Counted from the stretch's first letter, positions 21,739-29,907 are shown. The stretch is 29,907 bases of DNA from an uncultured Oscillospiraceae bacterium (GCA_900544715.1 UQWL01000025.1:1-29907); one strand, 5' to 3'. Notes: generated from the sequence alone by a model not told the origin. Made by a program: numbers and translations.

Positions 21739-24700
21739 TCGATCAAAGCATCAAAAAAGTCCTCGTCATCGGTTCCGGCCCTATCATCATCGGCCAGGCG
21801 GCGGAGTTCGACTACGCCGGCACGCAGGCCTGCCGCTCCCTGCATGAGGAGGGGGTGGAGGTTGTGCTCGTCAACTCCAACCCCGCCACCATCATGACGG
21901 ATAAAGATATTGCGGATAAGGTCTATATCGAGCCGCTGACCATCCCGACCGTGCGCCGCGTGCTGGAGGTGGAAAAGCCCGACTCCATTTTGCCCACCTT
22001 GGGTGGACAGACGGGCCTGAACCTCGCCATGGAGCTCGAGGAGAAGGGCATCTTGAAGGAGCTCGGTGTGCGGCTGATCGGCATCAATGCCGACGCGATC
22101 AAGAAGGCGGAGGACCGGCAGGCGTTTAAAGATACCATGCTTTCCATCGGCGAGCCGTGCGTTGCCTCCAAGGTGGTGGAAACGGTGGAGGATGCGCTGG
22201 AATTTTCCGCCTCCATCGGCTACCCCGTCATCGTCCGCCCGGCCTATACGCTTGGCGGCACCGGCGGCGGCATCGCGGATGATGAAGAGGAACTGCGCGA
22301 GATCGCGCACAACGGCATCCGCCTTTCCCGCGTGGGTCAGGTGCTCATTGAGCGCTGCATCGCGGGCTGGAAGGAAATTGAATACGAGGTGATGCGCGAT
22401 TCCAAGGGCAACTGCATCACCGTCTGCAATATGGAAAACCTCGACCCGGTGGGTGTACATACGGGCGATTCGATCGTCGTCGCGCCCAGCCAGTCGCTCT
22501 CCGATAAGGATTATCAGATGCTGCGCTCCTCCGCGCTCAATATCATTTCCGCCTTGGGCATCCAGGGCGGCTGCAACGTGCAGTATGCATTGAATCCGGA
22601 TTCCTTTGAATACGCGGTCATTGAAGTGAATCCCCGCGTTTCCCGCTCCTCCGCGCTGGCCTCCAAGGCGACGGGCTACCCGATTGCCCGCGTGGCGGCG
22701 AAGATCGCGCTCGGGTTAGGGCTCGATGAGATTCCAAACGCGGTCACAGGCAAGACCTTTGCAAGCTTTGAGCCTGCACTCGACTACTGCGTGGTCAAAT
22801 TCCCCAAGTGGCCCTTTGATAAATTCGTCACCGCCAAGCGCACCCTTGGCACGCAGATGAAGGCGACCGGCGAGGTGATGGCGATCTCCCGCTCCTTTGA
22901 GGCGGCGCTCTTAAAGGCGGTGCATTCGCTCGAAGAGCACCGCGAGAGCCTGATGGTGCCCGCTCTTCTGGAGATGAGCGATGAAGCGCTCATCGAGCAG
23001 CTTCACCATATTGATAATGAGCGCATTTACGCCGTCGCCGCGGCGATTTACAACGGGATTTCGCTTGAAACCATCCATGCGATCACGAAGATCGACTACT
23101 GGTTCCTCTATAAAATTCAGTCCATCACGGAGATGGAGAAAAAGCTGCGCAGCGGTGTGAGCGATAAAGAGACGCTTCTCAAAGCCAAGCAGATGGGCTT
23201 TTTGGATAGCGTGATTGCAAAGGATATCGGCATCACGCCCGCAGCAGTGAAAAACATGCGCAGGATGTGGGGCATCCAGCCCTCATTCTCCATTGTGGAT
23301 ACCTGTGCCGCCGAATTCCGGGCGCAGACGCCATATTACTACTCCGACTACGGCGTGGAGAACGAGGTGGACCCCTCCTGCGACCGCAAAAAGGTGCTGG
23401 TGCTCGGCTCCGGCCCGATCCGCATCGGCCAGGGCATCGAGTTTGACTACTGCTCCGTCCACTGCGTGTGGGCGCTGAAAAAAGCGGGCTGCGAAACGGT
23501 GATCGTCAACAACAACCCGGAAACGGTCTCCACAGATTTCGACGTGGCGGATAAGCTCTATTTCGAGCCGCTCACGCCCGAATATGTGACCAACATCGTG
23601 GAGCTTGAAAAGCCGGATGGCGCGATCGTCCAGTTCGGCGGCCAGACGGCCATTAAGCTCACCGAAACACTCAACGATCTCGGCGTGAAAATCCTCGGCA
23701 CGGATGCCGACCATGTTGACGCGGCGGAGGACCGCGAGCGGTTCGATGAGATTCTGGAGCAGTGCGCCATCCCGCGCCCGAAGGGGCAAACGGTCTTTAC
23801 GGAAGAAGAGGCGCTCACCGCCGCGCATATGCTGGGCTACCCTGTGCTGGTGCGCCCGAGCTATGTGCTCGGCGGGCAGGGCATGCAGATTGCCGCTTCC
23901 GATGCGGATATCTGCGAATTCATGGCGATCATCAACCGCACCGTGCAGGATCACCCTGTGCTGGTCGATAAATACCTCATGGGGCAGGAGGTGGAGGTGG
24001 ACGCGATCTGTGACGGCCGCGATATCCTCATCCCCGGCATCATGGAGCATATCGACCGCGCGGGCATCCACTCGGGCGACTCGATCTCCGTCTACCCGGC
24101 CGTCAGCCTGAGCCAGAAGGTGCAGGATACGATTGTGGATTACACCCGCCGCCTGGCCTCCGCCCTGCAGGTGGTCGGCATGATGAACATCCAATTTATT
24201 GTTTATCAGGAAACGGTCTATATCATCGAAGTGAACCCCCGTTCCTCCCGGACGGTGCCCTATATCAGCAAGGTGACTGGTATCCCCGCCATCGCGCTCG
24301 CCACGCGCGCCATGCTCGGCGAGCGGCTGGCCGATATGGGCTATGGCACTGGGCTTTATCGCCACAGCGGCTATTACGCGATCAAAATGCCGGTGTTCTC
24401 CTTTGAGAAAATTCTCGGAGCGGATACGAGCCTCGGCCCGGAGATGAAATCCACCGGCGAGGTGCTTGGCATCTCTAGGAGTTATGATGAAGCGTTGCTC
24501 AAGGCCTTTGACGGCGCGGGCGTGCATCTGCCGAAGGATGGCAAGATCATCGTCACCGTTCGCGATAAGGATAAGGCGGAAATCTGCGAAATGTTCAAAA
24601 ACATGAAGGATATGCAGTTCCGGCTCTATGCAACGCCCGGCACGCGCAAGGCGCTCATGGCAGCGGGCGTGCCGGCTGAGCCGATCAACAAAATCTCCGG

Positions 24701-24929
24701 CGATTCGCCGAATATCCACGATATGCTCGCGGCGGAGGACGTTTCCCTCATCATCAACACACCCACGCACGGCAGGCTGGAAAACCGCGACGGCTTCAAA
24801 CTGCGCCGCCTGGCGGTGGAGGCGGGCTGCTCGTGCCTGACGAGCCTTGACGCTGCGAAGGCGATTATGGAGAGCACGCGGATTGTGGAAGCGGATACGG
24901 TGAATTTGACGGATATTGCGACGCTGTAA
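21735..24929 (+). CDS. carB: Carbamoyl-phosphate synthase large subunit
   Basis: The 1064-residue protein has the expected duplicated layout. An N-terminal carboxyphosphate half has the ATP-grasp around GYPVIVRPAYTLGGTGGG. An oligomerisation region lies around residues 400-550. The carbamoyl-phosphate half begins KVLVLGSGPIRIGQGIEFDY with LVRPSYVLGGQGM. A C-terminal MGS-like allosteric domain follows (about 930-1064). It makes carbamoyl phosphate from bicarbonate, two ATP and ammonia tunnelled from CarA, feeding pyrimidine and arginine synthesis. Its ATG overlaps the carA stop (ATGA). Length is normal, and both halves keep their NPR and ExNPRxSRSS motifs. Confidence 0.98.
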   Translation: MIDQSIKKVLVIGSGPIIIGQAAEFDYAGTQACRSLHEEGVEVVLVNSNPATIMTDKDIADKVYIEPLTIPTVRRVLEVEKPDSILPTLGGQTGLNLAMELEEKGILKELGVRLIGINADAIKKAEDRQAFKDTMLSIGEPCVASKVVETVEDALEFSASIGYPVIVRPAYTLGGTGGGIADDEEELREIAHNGIRLSRVGQVLIERCIAGWKEIEYEVMRDSKGNCITVCNMENLDPVGVHTGDSIVVAPSQSLSDKDYQMLRSSALNIISALGIQGGCNVQYALNPDSFEYAVIEVNPRVSRSSALASKATGYPIARVAAKIALGLGLDEIPNAVTGKTFASFEPALDYCVVKFPKWPFDKFVTAKRTLGTQMKATGEVMAISRSFEAALLKAVHSLEEHRESLMVPALLEMSDEALIEQLHHIDNERIYAVAAAIYNGISLETIHAITKIDYWFLYKIQSITEMEKKLRSGVSDKETLLKAKQMGFLDSVIAKDIGITPAAVKNMRRMWGIQPSFSIVDTCAAEFRAQTPYYYSDYGVENEVDPSCDRKKVLVLGSGPIRIGQGIEFDYCSVHCVWALKKAGCETVIVNNNPETVSTDFDVADKLYFEPLTPEYVTNIVELEKPDGAIVQFGGQTAIKLTETLNDLGVKILGTDADHVDAAEDRERFDEILEQCAIPRPKGQTVFTEEEALTAAHMLGYPVLVRPSYVLGGQGMQIAASDADICEFMAIINRTVQDHPVLVDKYLMGQEVEVDAICDGRDILIPGIMEHIDRAGIHSGDSISVYPAVSLSQKVQDTIVDYTRRLASALQVVGMMNIQFIVYQETVYIIEVNPRSSRTVPYISKVTGIPAIALATRAMLGERLADMGYGTGLYRHSGYYAIKMPVFSFEKILGADTSLGPEMKSTGEVLGISRSYDEALLKAFDGAGVHLPKDGKIIVTVRDKDKAEICEMFKNMKDMQFRLYATPGTRKALMAAGVPAEPINKISGDSPNIHDMLAAEDVSLIINTPTHGRLENRDGFKLRRLAVEAGCSCLTSLDAAKAIMESTRIVEADTVNLTDIATL

Positions 24930-24953
24930 ATTGAAATTAGAAAGATCCCCGGC

Positions 24954-24990
24954 TGCCCGCGGTGTATTGGATTGCGCCGTGGGCATTTTT
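24954..24990 (+). terminator. Intrinsic terminator of carAB
   Basis: An 11-bp stem with two G-T pairs (24954-24964 with 24975-24985) is followed by five T and further T-rich sequence, 24 bases after the carB stop. Confidence 0.88.
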
Positions 24991-24996
24991 GTTTTC

Positions 24997-25024
24997 TTGA
25001 CTTTTGCAATGACGATGCTATCAT
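24997..25024 (+). promoter_or_regulatory. Promoter of the frameshifted lipoprotein gene
   Basis: TTGACT at 24997-25002, 16 bases, and TATCAT at 25019-25024, directly after the carB terminator. The start codon is about 27 bases beyond the expected transcription start. Confidence 0.65.
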
Positions 25025-25056
25025 GAAGATAAGAGAATCAAAAGGGGGCGTAAAAA

Positions 25057-25741
25057 TTGAAAAGAACAAAATTTTTGTCTATTTTGCTCACAGCACTGCT
25101 TTTATTGACCCTACCCGCCTGCGGCGGTTATCAGACACTAACTCATATTACAGCGCGCGACGGGCTCTCCGGCCAATCCTTCTCTGCGAAGCTTGTTGCC
25201 CGGCGTGGGGAGGTTGGCGGCTCCTTTACGAGCTTTGTATCGTCAGACTCATTGATCGAGTTAAAAGAAAAAATACAGAAGCGCGCCGTCGACGCAGAAA
25301 ATATAGATACGGCCGTCTATTTTATTCACAAAGAAAGAAGCTGAAAGCTCTGCTTTCTTCCTGCTCGCGCGCGTACCGAATGCGGAGGGGGATGAGCAGC
25401 CGCGCTACGCCCTGTTCGCGCCGGTGGCCAGCTTCGGTCAGGCGGAGACGGGCGGCGGGGAAAGCTTGGTATATTTCCCCTATCATCTGGTGAAAAATGC
25501 GGAAATCCAGATGTACCCCGGGCAATCCGTCATCCCGGACGGCACGGCCTATCCGGCGGATACGGAGATCGATGCGTTCGAGGCGTTTTATCATGCGCTG
25601 GCGGCCGGTGAAACGCAGCGCGAGGGCGATGTGCTAAAGGTCAAGAATACAAAGAGCGGCAAAACAATGCAGCTCACGTTTTATGAGGGGCAGGGAACGA
25701 AAATGGTGCGGTTTTCAGCCGCCCCTTCCGCTGAAAACTGA
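25057..25741 (+). pseudogene. Lipoprotein gene interrupted by an apparent one-base frameshift
   Basis: The first frame (TTG at 25057, AAAGGGGG 8 bases upstream) encodes a lipoprotein signal with lipobox LPAC, then about 75 residues, and stops at 25342-25344. The next frame is open from well before 25345 and continues with AESSAFFLLARVPN through to a stop at 25739-25741, without a ribosome site of its own. Skipping one A in the AAAGAAAGAAG tract at about 25330-25340 joins the two into one protein of about 227 residues. The second part reads as a soluble domain with YFPYHLVKNAEIQMYPGQSV and ends TKMVRFSAAPSAEN. I do not recognise the family. Either the gene is newly broken, it is slippage-regulated, or the base is a sequencing error. 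Confidence 0.75.
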
Positions 25742-25764
25742 CGGTATTCATTGCAATCAAAAAT

Positions 25765-25800
25765 AGCCCCAGCCCCGCATAATATGGCGGAGCCGGGGCT
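25765..25800 (-). terminator. Terminator of the Smr-domain gene
   Basis: A 14-bp stem with two mismatches (25765-25778 with 25787-25800). On the - strand it is followed by ATTTTT. On the + strand the tail has few T residues, so it mainly serves the - strand gene, although it sits between convergent genes. Confidence 0.8.
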
Positions 25801-25812
25801 TGGTTACGTTTG

Positions 25813-26088
25813 CTATCTGGGCCGTTTTCCCTTGTGTTTGCGCAGCTCAATCACCGTTTGCCCGGCATTGTAGGAAGCGCGGATCGTTTTGACCCGCGTG
25901 CTGGTAAGCTCATTGCGCACCATGTTTTTGAGCACCTGCCCATGGCTGTAGCCGTGGATAACAATGATTTCCTTCACCTCTTCCGGCGCGTTATCGAGAA
26001 GCATATCGAGCCGGAAGCGGGCCTCGCGCGCGTGCATGCCGTGGATATCAACCGTCCATTGGCTGCCCTGCCGGGTGATTTGAAGCAA
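25813..26088 (-). CDS. Small Smr-domain protein
   Basis: The 91-residue protein is essentially one Smr domain. It has the VDIHGMHAREARFRLDMLL segment (LDLHG-type motif, residues 13-31), the IIVIHGYSHGQVLKNMVRNE motif (the HGxGxGxL-type loop), and a basic C-terminal tail (LRKHKGKRPR). Smr domains are nucleic-acid binding and often nicking or RNA-cleaving; MutS2 carries one. Stand-alone forms like this are of unclear function. The TTG at 26088 has AAAGGGGGGC upstream. A 116-base region with two hairpins separates it from the radical SAM gene, so it may depend on read-through or on its own weak promoter. Confidence 0.87.
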   Translation of the reverse strand: MLQITRQGSQWTVDIHGMHAREARFRLDMLLDNAPEEVKEIIVIHGYSHGQVLKNMVRNELTSTRVKTIRASYNAGQTVIELRKHKGKRPR

Positions 26089-26124
26089 AGAAAGGCCCCC
26101 TTTCCCGAGAAAAATCAGTGTTGC

Positions 26125-26153
26125 TCAAACAGCTATGGGAGGGCGCTGTTTGA
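26125..26153. repeat. Perfect 9-bp hairpin between the radical SAM and Smr genes
   Basis: TCAAACAGC at 26125-26133 is matched by GCTGTTTGA at 26145-26153, with an 11-base loop. On the - strand it directly follows the radical SAM terminator, whose T tract forms part of its stem region, so the two structures compete or stack. Confidence 0.75.
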
Positions 26154-26192
26154 AAAAAGCAGGGCAGAGAACGCCCCGTCCTCTGCCCCGCT
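26153..26192 (-). terminator. Intrinsic terminator of the radical SAM gene
   Basis: A 12-bp stem with one G-T pair (26158-26169 with 26181-26192) is followed on the - strand by a run of T (complement of 26153-26158). It lies 12 bases after the stop codon of the radical SAM gene. Confidence 0.9.
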
Positions 26193-26204
26193 GTAACGTT
26201 GTGC

Positions 26205-27665
26205 TTATTGTGGGTTTTTGCCTTCGTCCTGCTGCGCTTCCGCAGCCTTTTCCGCTTCGCGTTTGCCCTCCGGCGTGTCGCGGTAATACTGCGTTTTGGG
26301 GTGCGGGTGCTCGCGGGAGGCCCAGAGCTTCTCCGCCTCAGGCGCCCAGGCCGCGGCGAATTTATCGCACTTTGCGCAGAGCATTTCCGCGCTTTCCGGC
26401 GAGATGAGGTCGGTGGATTTTGCGCCCGTTTCCCCGATCATCCTGCGCAGGCAATCCGGGTTTTCCAGCATGGGGCAGGGGCGCAGGTGGTTATCGTTAA
26501 ACGGCTGGCCGCGCCAATAGGCCTGGAACAGGGGGCGGCGCAGTGCCTCGATGAGCGTGTGCGTGCGGATGTTGGAATCCGAAAAGTGAATGAACACGCA
26601 GGGCTCAATATCACCCGCGGAGTTGATGTGGAAATAGTTGCGCCCGCCCGCGATGCAGCCGCCGACATATTCGGCGTCATCCTGAAAATCGAAGACGAAC
26701 ATGGGCTTTCCGGTTTTGCCGTTGCGCATTTTGCGCAGCCAGTCATACATGTGTTTGCGCTGCTCGGGCGTGGGGATCAGCTCCGGGTAAGCGTCGTGCC
26801 CCACCGGCATATAGTTGAAATACGCGCCGAATTTCACGCCCTTTTCGATCATGAGGTCAATAAACGCGTCGCTCGTGACGGCATCTACATTGGCGCTCGT
26901 ATAGCACACGGAGATGCCGAACAGGAGCTTGTTCTGCTTGAGCAGATCCATGGCAGCCATGACCTTGTCATACACGCCGTCGCCCCGGCGGCCGTCGTTG
27001 CTCTCCCGCGTGCCCTCTACGCTGATGGCCAGCGCAAAGTTGCCCACACGCTTCATATCGTCGCAGAATTTCTGATCGACAAGCGTTGCGTTCGTGTAGG
27101 CGAGGAAGGCGCAGTCCGGGTTTTCTTCGCACAGACGGATCACATCATCCTTGCGCACGAGCGGCTCGCCGCCCGTGAACATATAAAAATGCGTGCCCAT
27201 CTCTTTGCCCTGGCGGATGATGTCGCTGAGCTCCTCATAGCTCAGGTTTTGGCGGTAGCCATATTCCGCGGCCCAGCAGCCCTTGCATTTGAGATTGCAT
27301 GCGCTCGTCGGGTCGAGCAGAATAATCCAGGGGATGTTGCATTGGTATTTTTCACGGTTTTCACGCACGGTTTTCGTGCCGTGATAGGCGGCGTGGAGGC
27401 CGAGCGCGAGAAACATTTTTTTGATTACGTCGCGGTCAATATCTTGTAGGATGCTGATTGCAAACTGGTTCCACACGTTCTCCGGGTCTTCCGCCCCGCG
27501 GCGGATGCCCTCCAGCGATTTCGCGGGAAACAGGTTGCCCACAATGCCCTGAGCCTTGTCCACCAATTTGAGCAGGTTCCCCTGTGGATCCTTGTCCACA
27601 TATTTGAGCAGCTGGTCAAGAACAGCTCCCGCCGCTGCGCGTTGTGCTTTATGCTTCACAGCCAT
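26205..27665 (-). CDS. Radical SAM protein with SPASM-like C-terminus, unknown substrate
   Basis: The 486-residue protein has an N-terminal helical extension of about 110 residues. The radical SAM core follows, with CNLKCKGCW (Cys123, Cys127, Cys130 binding the 4Fe-4S cluster) and the SAM-binding FTGGEPL. A SPASM/twitch-like end shows GGCIAGGRNYFHINSAGDIE, PCVF, CPMLENPDC and CAKC cysteines, so auxiliary clusters are likely. The last 50 residues are charged and probably flexible. I see no precursor peptide, peptidase or transporter beside it, so a RiPP role is not supported; it could modify a protein or small molecule. The ATG at 27665 has GGGAGGG upstream. It has its own consensus-like promoter and terminator. 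Confidence 0.92.
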   Translation of the reverse strand: MAVKHKAQRAAAGAVLDQLLKYVDKDPQGNLLKLVDKAQGIVGNLFPAKSLEGIRRGAEDPENVWNQFAISILQDIDRDVIKKMFLALGLHAAYHGTKTVRENREKYQCNIPWIILLDPTSACNLKCKGCWAAEYGYRQNLSYEELSDIIRQGKEMGTHFYMFTGGEPLVRKDDVIRLCEENPDCAFLAYTNATLVDQKFCDDMKRVGNFALAISVEGTRESNDGRRGDGVYDKVMAAMDLLKQNKLLFGISVCYTSANVDAVTSDAFIDLMIEKGVKFGAYFNYMPVGHDAYPELIPTPEQRKHMYDWLRKMRNGKTGKPMFVFDFQDDAEYVGGCIAGGRNYFHINSAGDIEPCVFIHFSDSNIRTHTLIEALRRPLFQAYWRGQPFNDNHLRPCPMLENPDCLRRMIGETGAKSTDLISPESAEMLCAKCDKFAAAWAPEAEKLWASREHPHPKTQYYRDTPEGKREAEKAAEAQQDEGKNPQ

Positions 27666-27707
27666 TTGAATTGATCCCTCCCTATGGGCAAAACAGCCCA
27701 CCCTGTT

Positions 27708-27736
27708 AGTGTACGTGATTGCGGAAGGGTTGTCAA
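27708..27736 (-). promoter_or_regulatory. Promoter of the radical SAM gene
   Basis: On the - strand, a perfect TTGACA (27736-27731), 17 bases, and TACACT (27713-27708). The leader of about 35 bases holds a TGGGC/GCCCA hairpin (27685-27700) just ahead of the ribosome site. Confidence 0.85.
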
Positions 27737-27785
27737 TAAAAGAAGTGTGAACGAAGAATGAATTCGCAGCAGAATCTTTATTTTG

Positions 27786-29054
27786 TCACATTTTTCCTCT
27801 GTGCTTCGCGCCGCGCAGAGCGCCCGTGCCCAGGGGCAGGATCACCGCAAATGTGGTGCCCTTTGGACCGCTTTGCACGCTGATTTTGCCGTGGTGCGCC
27901 TGCACGATGCTCTGCGCGATCGAAAGGCCGAGGCCGTAGCCTCCCTGCGCCCGTGTGCGGGAACTGTCCACCCGGTAGAAACGCTCAAAGAGATGGGGGA
28001 TTTGCTCCGCGGGGATCTGTTCACCGGTGTTGTGCACCGTCAGCACGGCCTTCTCCTGCTCTTTTTGCAGCCGGAGCGTAACAGCGCCGCCCTCACCGGA
28101 ATATTTGATTGCGTTATCCAGCAGGATGGCGGTCAGGCGGCGCAGCCGATCCTCATCGCCGGGGAGCATTACGTCTTTTTCTATTTCGCTGGTGAGTGTT
28201 TTGCCCTGCTCAAAGGCGACCGATTCAAACGGCAGCACGCTGCTCCAGACCGTATCGCTGAAATTTAGTTCAGAGAGCGTGGGCGCCTGCCGGGCGTCGT
28301 CCGCCTGTGCGAGAAACAGCAGGCTCCCCACGAGCTCCTTCATATGGGAGGCCTCCGCCTGCGTGTATTCGAGCCATTTTGCCTGGCTCTGCACAGTTTC
28401 CGCCCGGTGGGAGAGAACGATGCCCATATTGGCGAGAATCACGGTCAAAGGCGTTTTCAGTTCATGGGAGGCGTCCGCCACGAACTGCCGCTGCTGTTGC
28501 CATGATTTTTCAAGGGGCCGCAGCGCCCATCGGGCGAGAAACAGGCTAATGCCGAAAAAGGCGAGCAGGCCGAAAAAGCCGACGAGCGCGGAGATCTTCA
28601 GCAGGGAGGTCAGGCTCTCAATTTCATCCGTCCGGTCCGCAAAGGCGACGCGGTTGCCCTGAATGAGAAACCGCAGTCTTTCGCCCCGGATAGCGCCAGA
28701 GGATTTTTGCTGCGCGAGCGCCGCGGCTACGATTGCTTTCAGCGCGCCTTCATCCGTGACCGTCACAGTTTCGCCGGCCACTTCCTCGATTGTTCCATCG
28801 CTAGCGAGGGTCACATAAAAGGCGGCGGTCATCCTCTTCAGCGGGTCTTTTCCGCCGGGCAGCTTGCCGCCGATTTCTCGCTTGGGGAAGCCTTCGGCTT
28901 CCCCGCCGCGCAGCACGCGCTCCATGGCCTGCATGCCATCCATCTCCAGCCGGTGGTAGGAGGAGGCAAGCACGGCGGTAAAAACAATGGTCAGCACGAG
29001 CGTGACCAGAATCATATTGACTAGCACAAATTTCCGGCGCAGTTTATTCAGCAT
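27786..29054 (-). CDS. Sensor histidine kinase of an OmpR-type two-component system
   Basis: The 422-residue membrane kinase has a membrane segment at about residues 10-30 and an extracytoplasmic sensor domain (about 31-155). A second membrane segment follows at about 155-180, then a short linker without a clear HAMP signature and the HisKA box FVADASHELKTPL with phospho-acceptor His197. The HATPase domain has the N box LLDNAIKYS, the G1-like region and G2 GYGLGLSIAQSI. The sensor domain has no recognised ligand fold. The ATG at 29054 overlaps the response regulator gene by 11 bases and has GGAGGG 8 bases upstream. It likely senses an envelope signal, but nothing points to which. Confidence 0.95.
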   Translation of the reverse strand: MLNKLRRKFVLVNMILVTLVLTIVFTAVLASSYHRLEMDGMQAMERVLRGGEAEGFPKREIGGKLPGGKDPLKRMTAAFYVTLASDGTIEEVAGETVTVTDEGALKAIVAAALAQQKSSGAIRGERLRFLIQGNRVAFADRTDEIESLTSLLKISALVGFFGLLAFFGISLFLARWALRPLEKSWQQQRQFVADASHELKTPLTVILANMGIVLSHRAETVQSQAKWLEYTQAEASHMKELVGSLLFLAQADDARQAPTLSELNFSDTVWSSVLPFESVAFEQGKTLTSEIEKDVMLPGDEDRLRRLTAILLDNAIKYSGEGGAVTLRLQKEQEKAVLTVHNTGEQIPAEQIPHLFERFYRVDSSRTRAQGGYGLGLSIAQSIVQAHHGKISVQSGPKGTTFAVILPLGTGALRGAKHRGKM

Positions 29055-29727
29055 CGGCGTTGCCCTCCAAATGGTAACCGAGCTTGCGCGCGGTTGCGAT
29101 CTGAACCGTGCTATTGAGAAACGCGAGCTTTTTGCGCAAAAAAGAGATATAGGCCTCCACGTTGTTATCCTCCGCATCCGATTCACTGCCCCAGATTTTC
29201 AGAAGCAGCGTCTCCTTGGAGAGGATGATTTTGGGATTTGACAGTAACAGGCGGATCACCTCGAACTCCTTGAGCCCCAGGCGGACGCTCTTTGCGCCGC
29301 ATTGCAGCGTATAAGCGGATAAATTGAGCCTTAAATCCCCAAAGGAGAGTTCGTTTAGCACTACATCGCCCTGCCTGCGGGAGAGAGCGCGCACGCGAGC
29401 GAGCAGCTCTTCCGTAAAAAAGGGCTTGGTCAGGTAGTCGTCCGCGCCGCAGTCAAGGCCGGTCACCTTATCCTGCACCTCGTCTTTTGCTGTCAGGAGC
29501 AGGACGGGCGTCTGATCTTTCTGTGCGCGCAATTCACGCACGATGTCAAACCCATTCCGTTTCGGCAGCATCACGTCCAGCACGATCACGTCGTAAATCC
29601 CGCTGAGCGCGTAATCGAGGCCGTCCTCTCCATCGTGCACAACGTCAGCCGTATATTTATGTTCCGTCATAATTTGGCCAAGCGCCTCAGCCAGGCGGAT
29701 TTCATCTTCCACAATCAGGATTCGCAT
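29044..29727 (-). CDS. OmpR/PhoB-family response regulator
   Basis: The 227-residue protein has a complete receiver domain: acidic pair Asp8/Glu9, phospho-acceptor Asp51, Thr79 and Lys101. An OmpR-type winged-helix domain follows (about residues 130-225, with LGLKEFEVIRLLLSNPKIIL and VEAYISFLRKKL). It should be phosphorylated by the overlapping kinase and bind DNA direct repeats. The ATG at 29727 has AAAGGGA about 10 bases upstream; a GTG three codons earlier is possible. No promoter was clear upstream. The 9-bp hairpin at 29804-29824 could be part of its control region. Confidence 0.95.
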   Translation of the reverse strand: MRILIVEDEIRLAEALGQIMTEHKYTADVVHDGEDGLDYALSGIYDVIVLDVMLPKRNGFDIVRELRAQKDQTPVLLLTAKDEVQDKVTGLDCGADDYLTKPFFTEELLARVRALSRRQGDVVLNELSFGDLRLNLSAYTLQCGAKSVRLGLKEFEVIRLLLSNPKIILSKETLLLKIWGSESDAEDNNVEAYISFLRKKLAFLNSTVQIATARKLGYHLEGNADAE

Positions 29728-29775
29728 CTCAAACACATCCCTTTATGTTATGTTTTTGCTTCGATAGCAGGCGAT

Positions 29776-29900
29776 GTTTCGCGCCGATAGGTATTTTTTC
29801 AATGCTTCAAACTTTGTTTGAAGCTGTCATACCAATACGCAGAACTTGCCGCTGCGAAAAATGGCGTTGCCGCCGTGCGGCAGGAGGCGTTTCGCGCCGA
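29776..29900 (+). repeat. Short direct repeat GTTTCGCGCCGA, two copies
   Basis: A 12-base core occurs at 29776-29787 and 29889-29900 in the last 130 bases. The flanks are also similar (YAGR after the core). The second copy follows a TGCCGC/GCGGCA hairpin and includes GGCG/CGCC pairing. A 10-base match (GTTTCGCGCC) occurs at 14914-14923 next to purB, which may be chance. Apart from this and the inverted repeat I see nothing in 29728-29907. Confidence 0.55.
29804..29824. repeat. Perfect 9-bp inverted repeat upstream of the response regulator gene
   Basis: GCTTCAAAC at 29804-29812, a 3-base loop, and GTTTGAAGC at 29816-29824. There is no T tract downstream on either strand in the right place for a terminator. 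It lies about 80 bases ahead of the regulator start, a plausible operator or transcript-end structure. Confidence 0.7.
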
Positions 29901-29907
29901 CAGACAT

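Noticed and set aside
23283..24986. 567-codon - strand frame opposite carB
   Set aside because: carB is complete with both synthetase halves. The reverse frame follows from GC-biased third positions.
26199..27449. 416-codon + strand frame opposite the radical SAM gene
   Set aside because: The - strand frame has the cluster-binding cysteines, promoter, ribosome site and terminator; the + strand frame has none.

Overview
The window looks like chromosomal DNA from a GC-rich, Gram-positive gut-type Clostridia (Bacillota). Signs of this are a YqeG-AroQ-Xaa-Pro aminopeptidase-EF-P order like that of Bacillus and Clostridia, an Fe-S-type PurF, the DapL route to diaminopimelate, an EF-P-linked CD1247-like protein, cell-wall sorting signals of the NPxTG type, strong Shine-Dalgarno sites, and many TTG/GTG starts. 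I cannot name family or genus from the sequence alone. No rRNA, tRNA, CRISPR array, phage or insertion sequence was seen.

Layout, left half (mostly + strand). Positions 1-1523 hold the end of a repeat-rich surface protein and a second secreted protein with the same kind of C-terminal anchor. A 54-codon gene lies on the opposite strand between them. A leucine-rich-repeat lipoprotein (1740-2483) runs straight into a tRNA methyltransferase and RsmI (2465-4077). Next come a membrane-anchored unknown, rpsU with its own near-perfect promoter and terminator, and a housekeeping run yqeG-aroQ-pepP-efp-CD1247-like (5164-8422). A flavodoxin-like protein and a HAD phosphatase follow. Then comes a compact operon of a DtxR-family regulator plus a complete ECF vitamin transporter: T component, fused double ATPase and S component (9810-13367).

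Layout, middle. Between 13455 and 19981, on the - strand and read right to left, lie an ANTAR-domain regulator, dapF, dapL, purC, purF and purB. They look like one long transcription unit for cell-wall/lysine and purine synthesis, with a strong promoter at 20027-20055 in front of the ANTAR gene. A 670-base divergent intergenic region follows. It holds promoters in both directions, a compact folded element, and a leader with an intrinsic terminator just ahead of carA. carAB (20650-24929) makes carbamoyl phosphate for pyrimidines and arginine.

Layout, right end. A lipoprotein gene broken by an apparent one-base frameshift (25057-25741) meets a - strand group: a small Smr-domain protein, a stand-alone radical SAM protein, and an OmpR-type two-component system. 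The last 180 bases contain hairpins and a short repeated motif.

Most of the window is ordinary metabolism. The parts most worth a second look are the DtxR-ECF linkage, the ANTAR gene heading a dap-pur unit, the carA attenuator and the unexplained folded element beside it, the small gene at 434-598, and the radical SAM gene with its stacked 3' hairpins.
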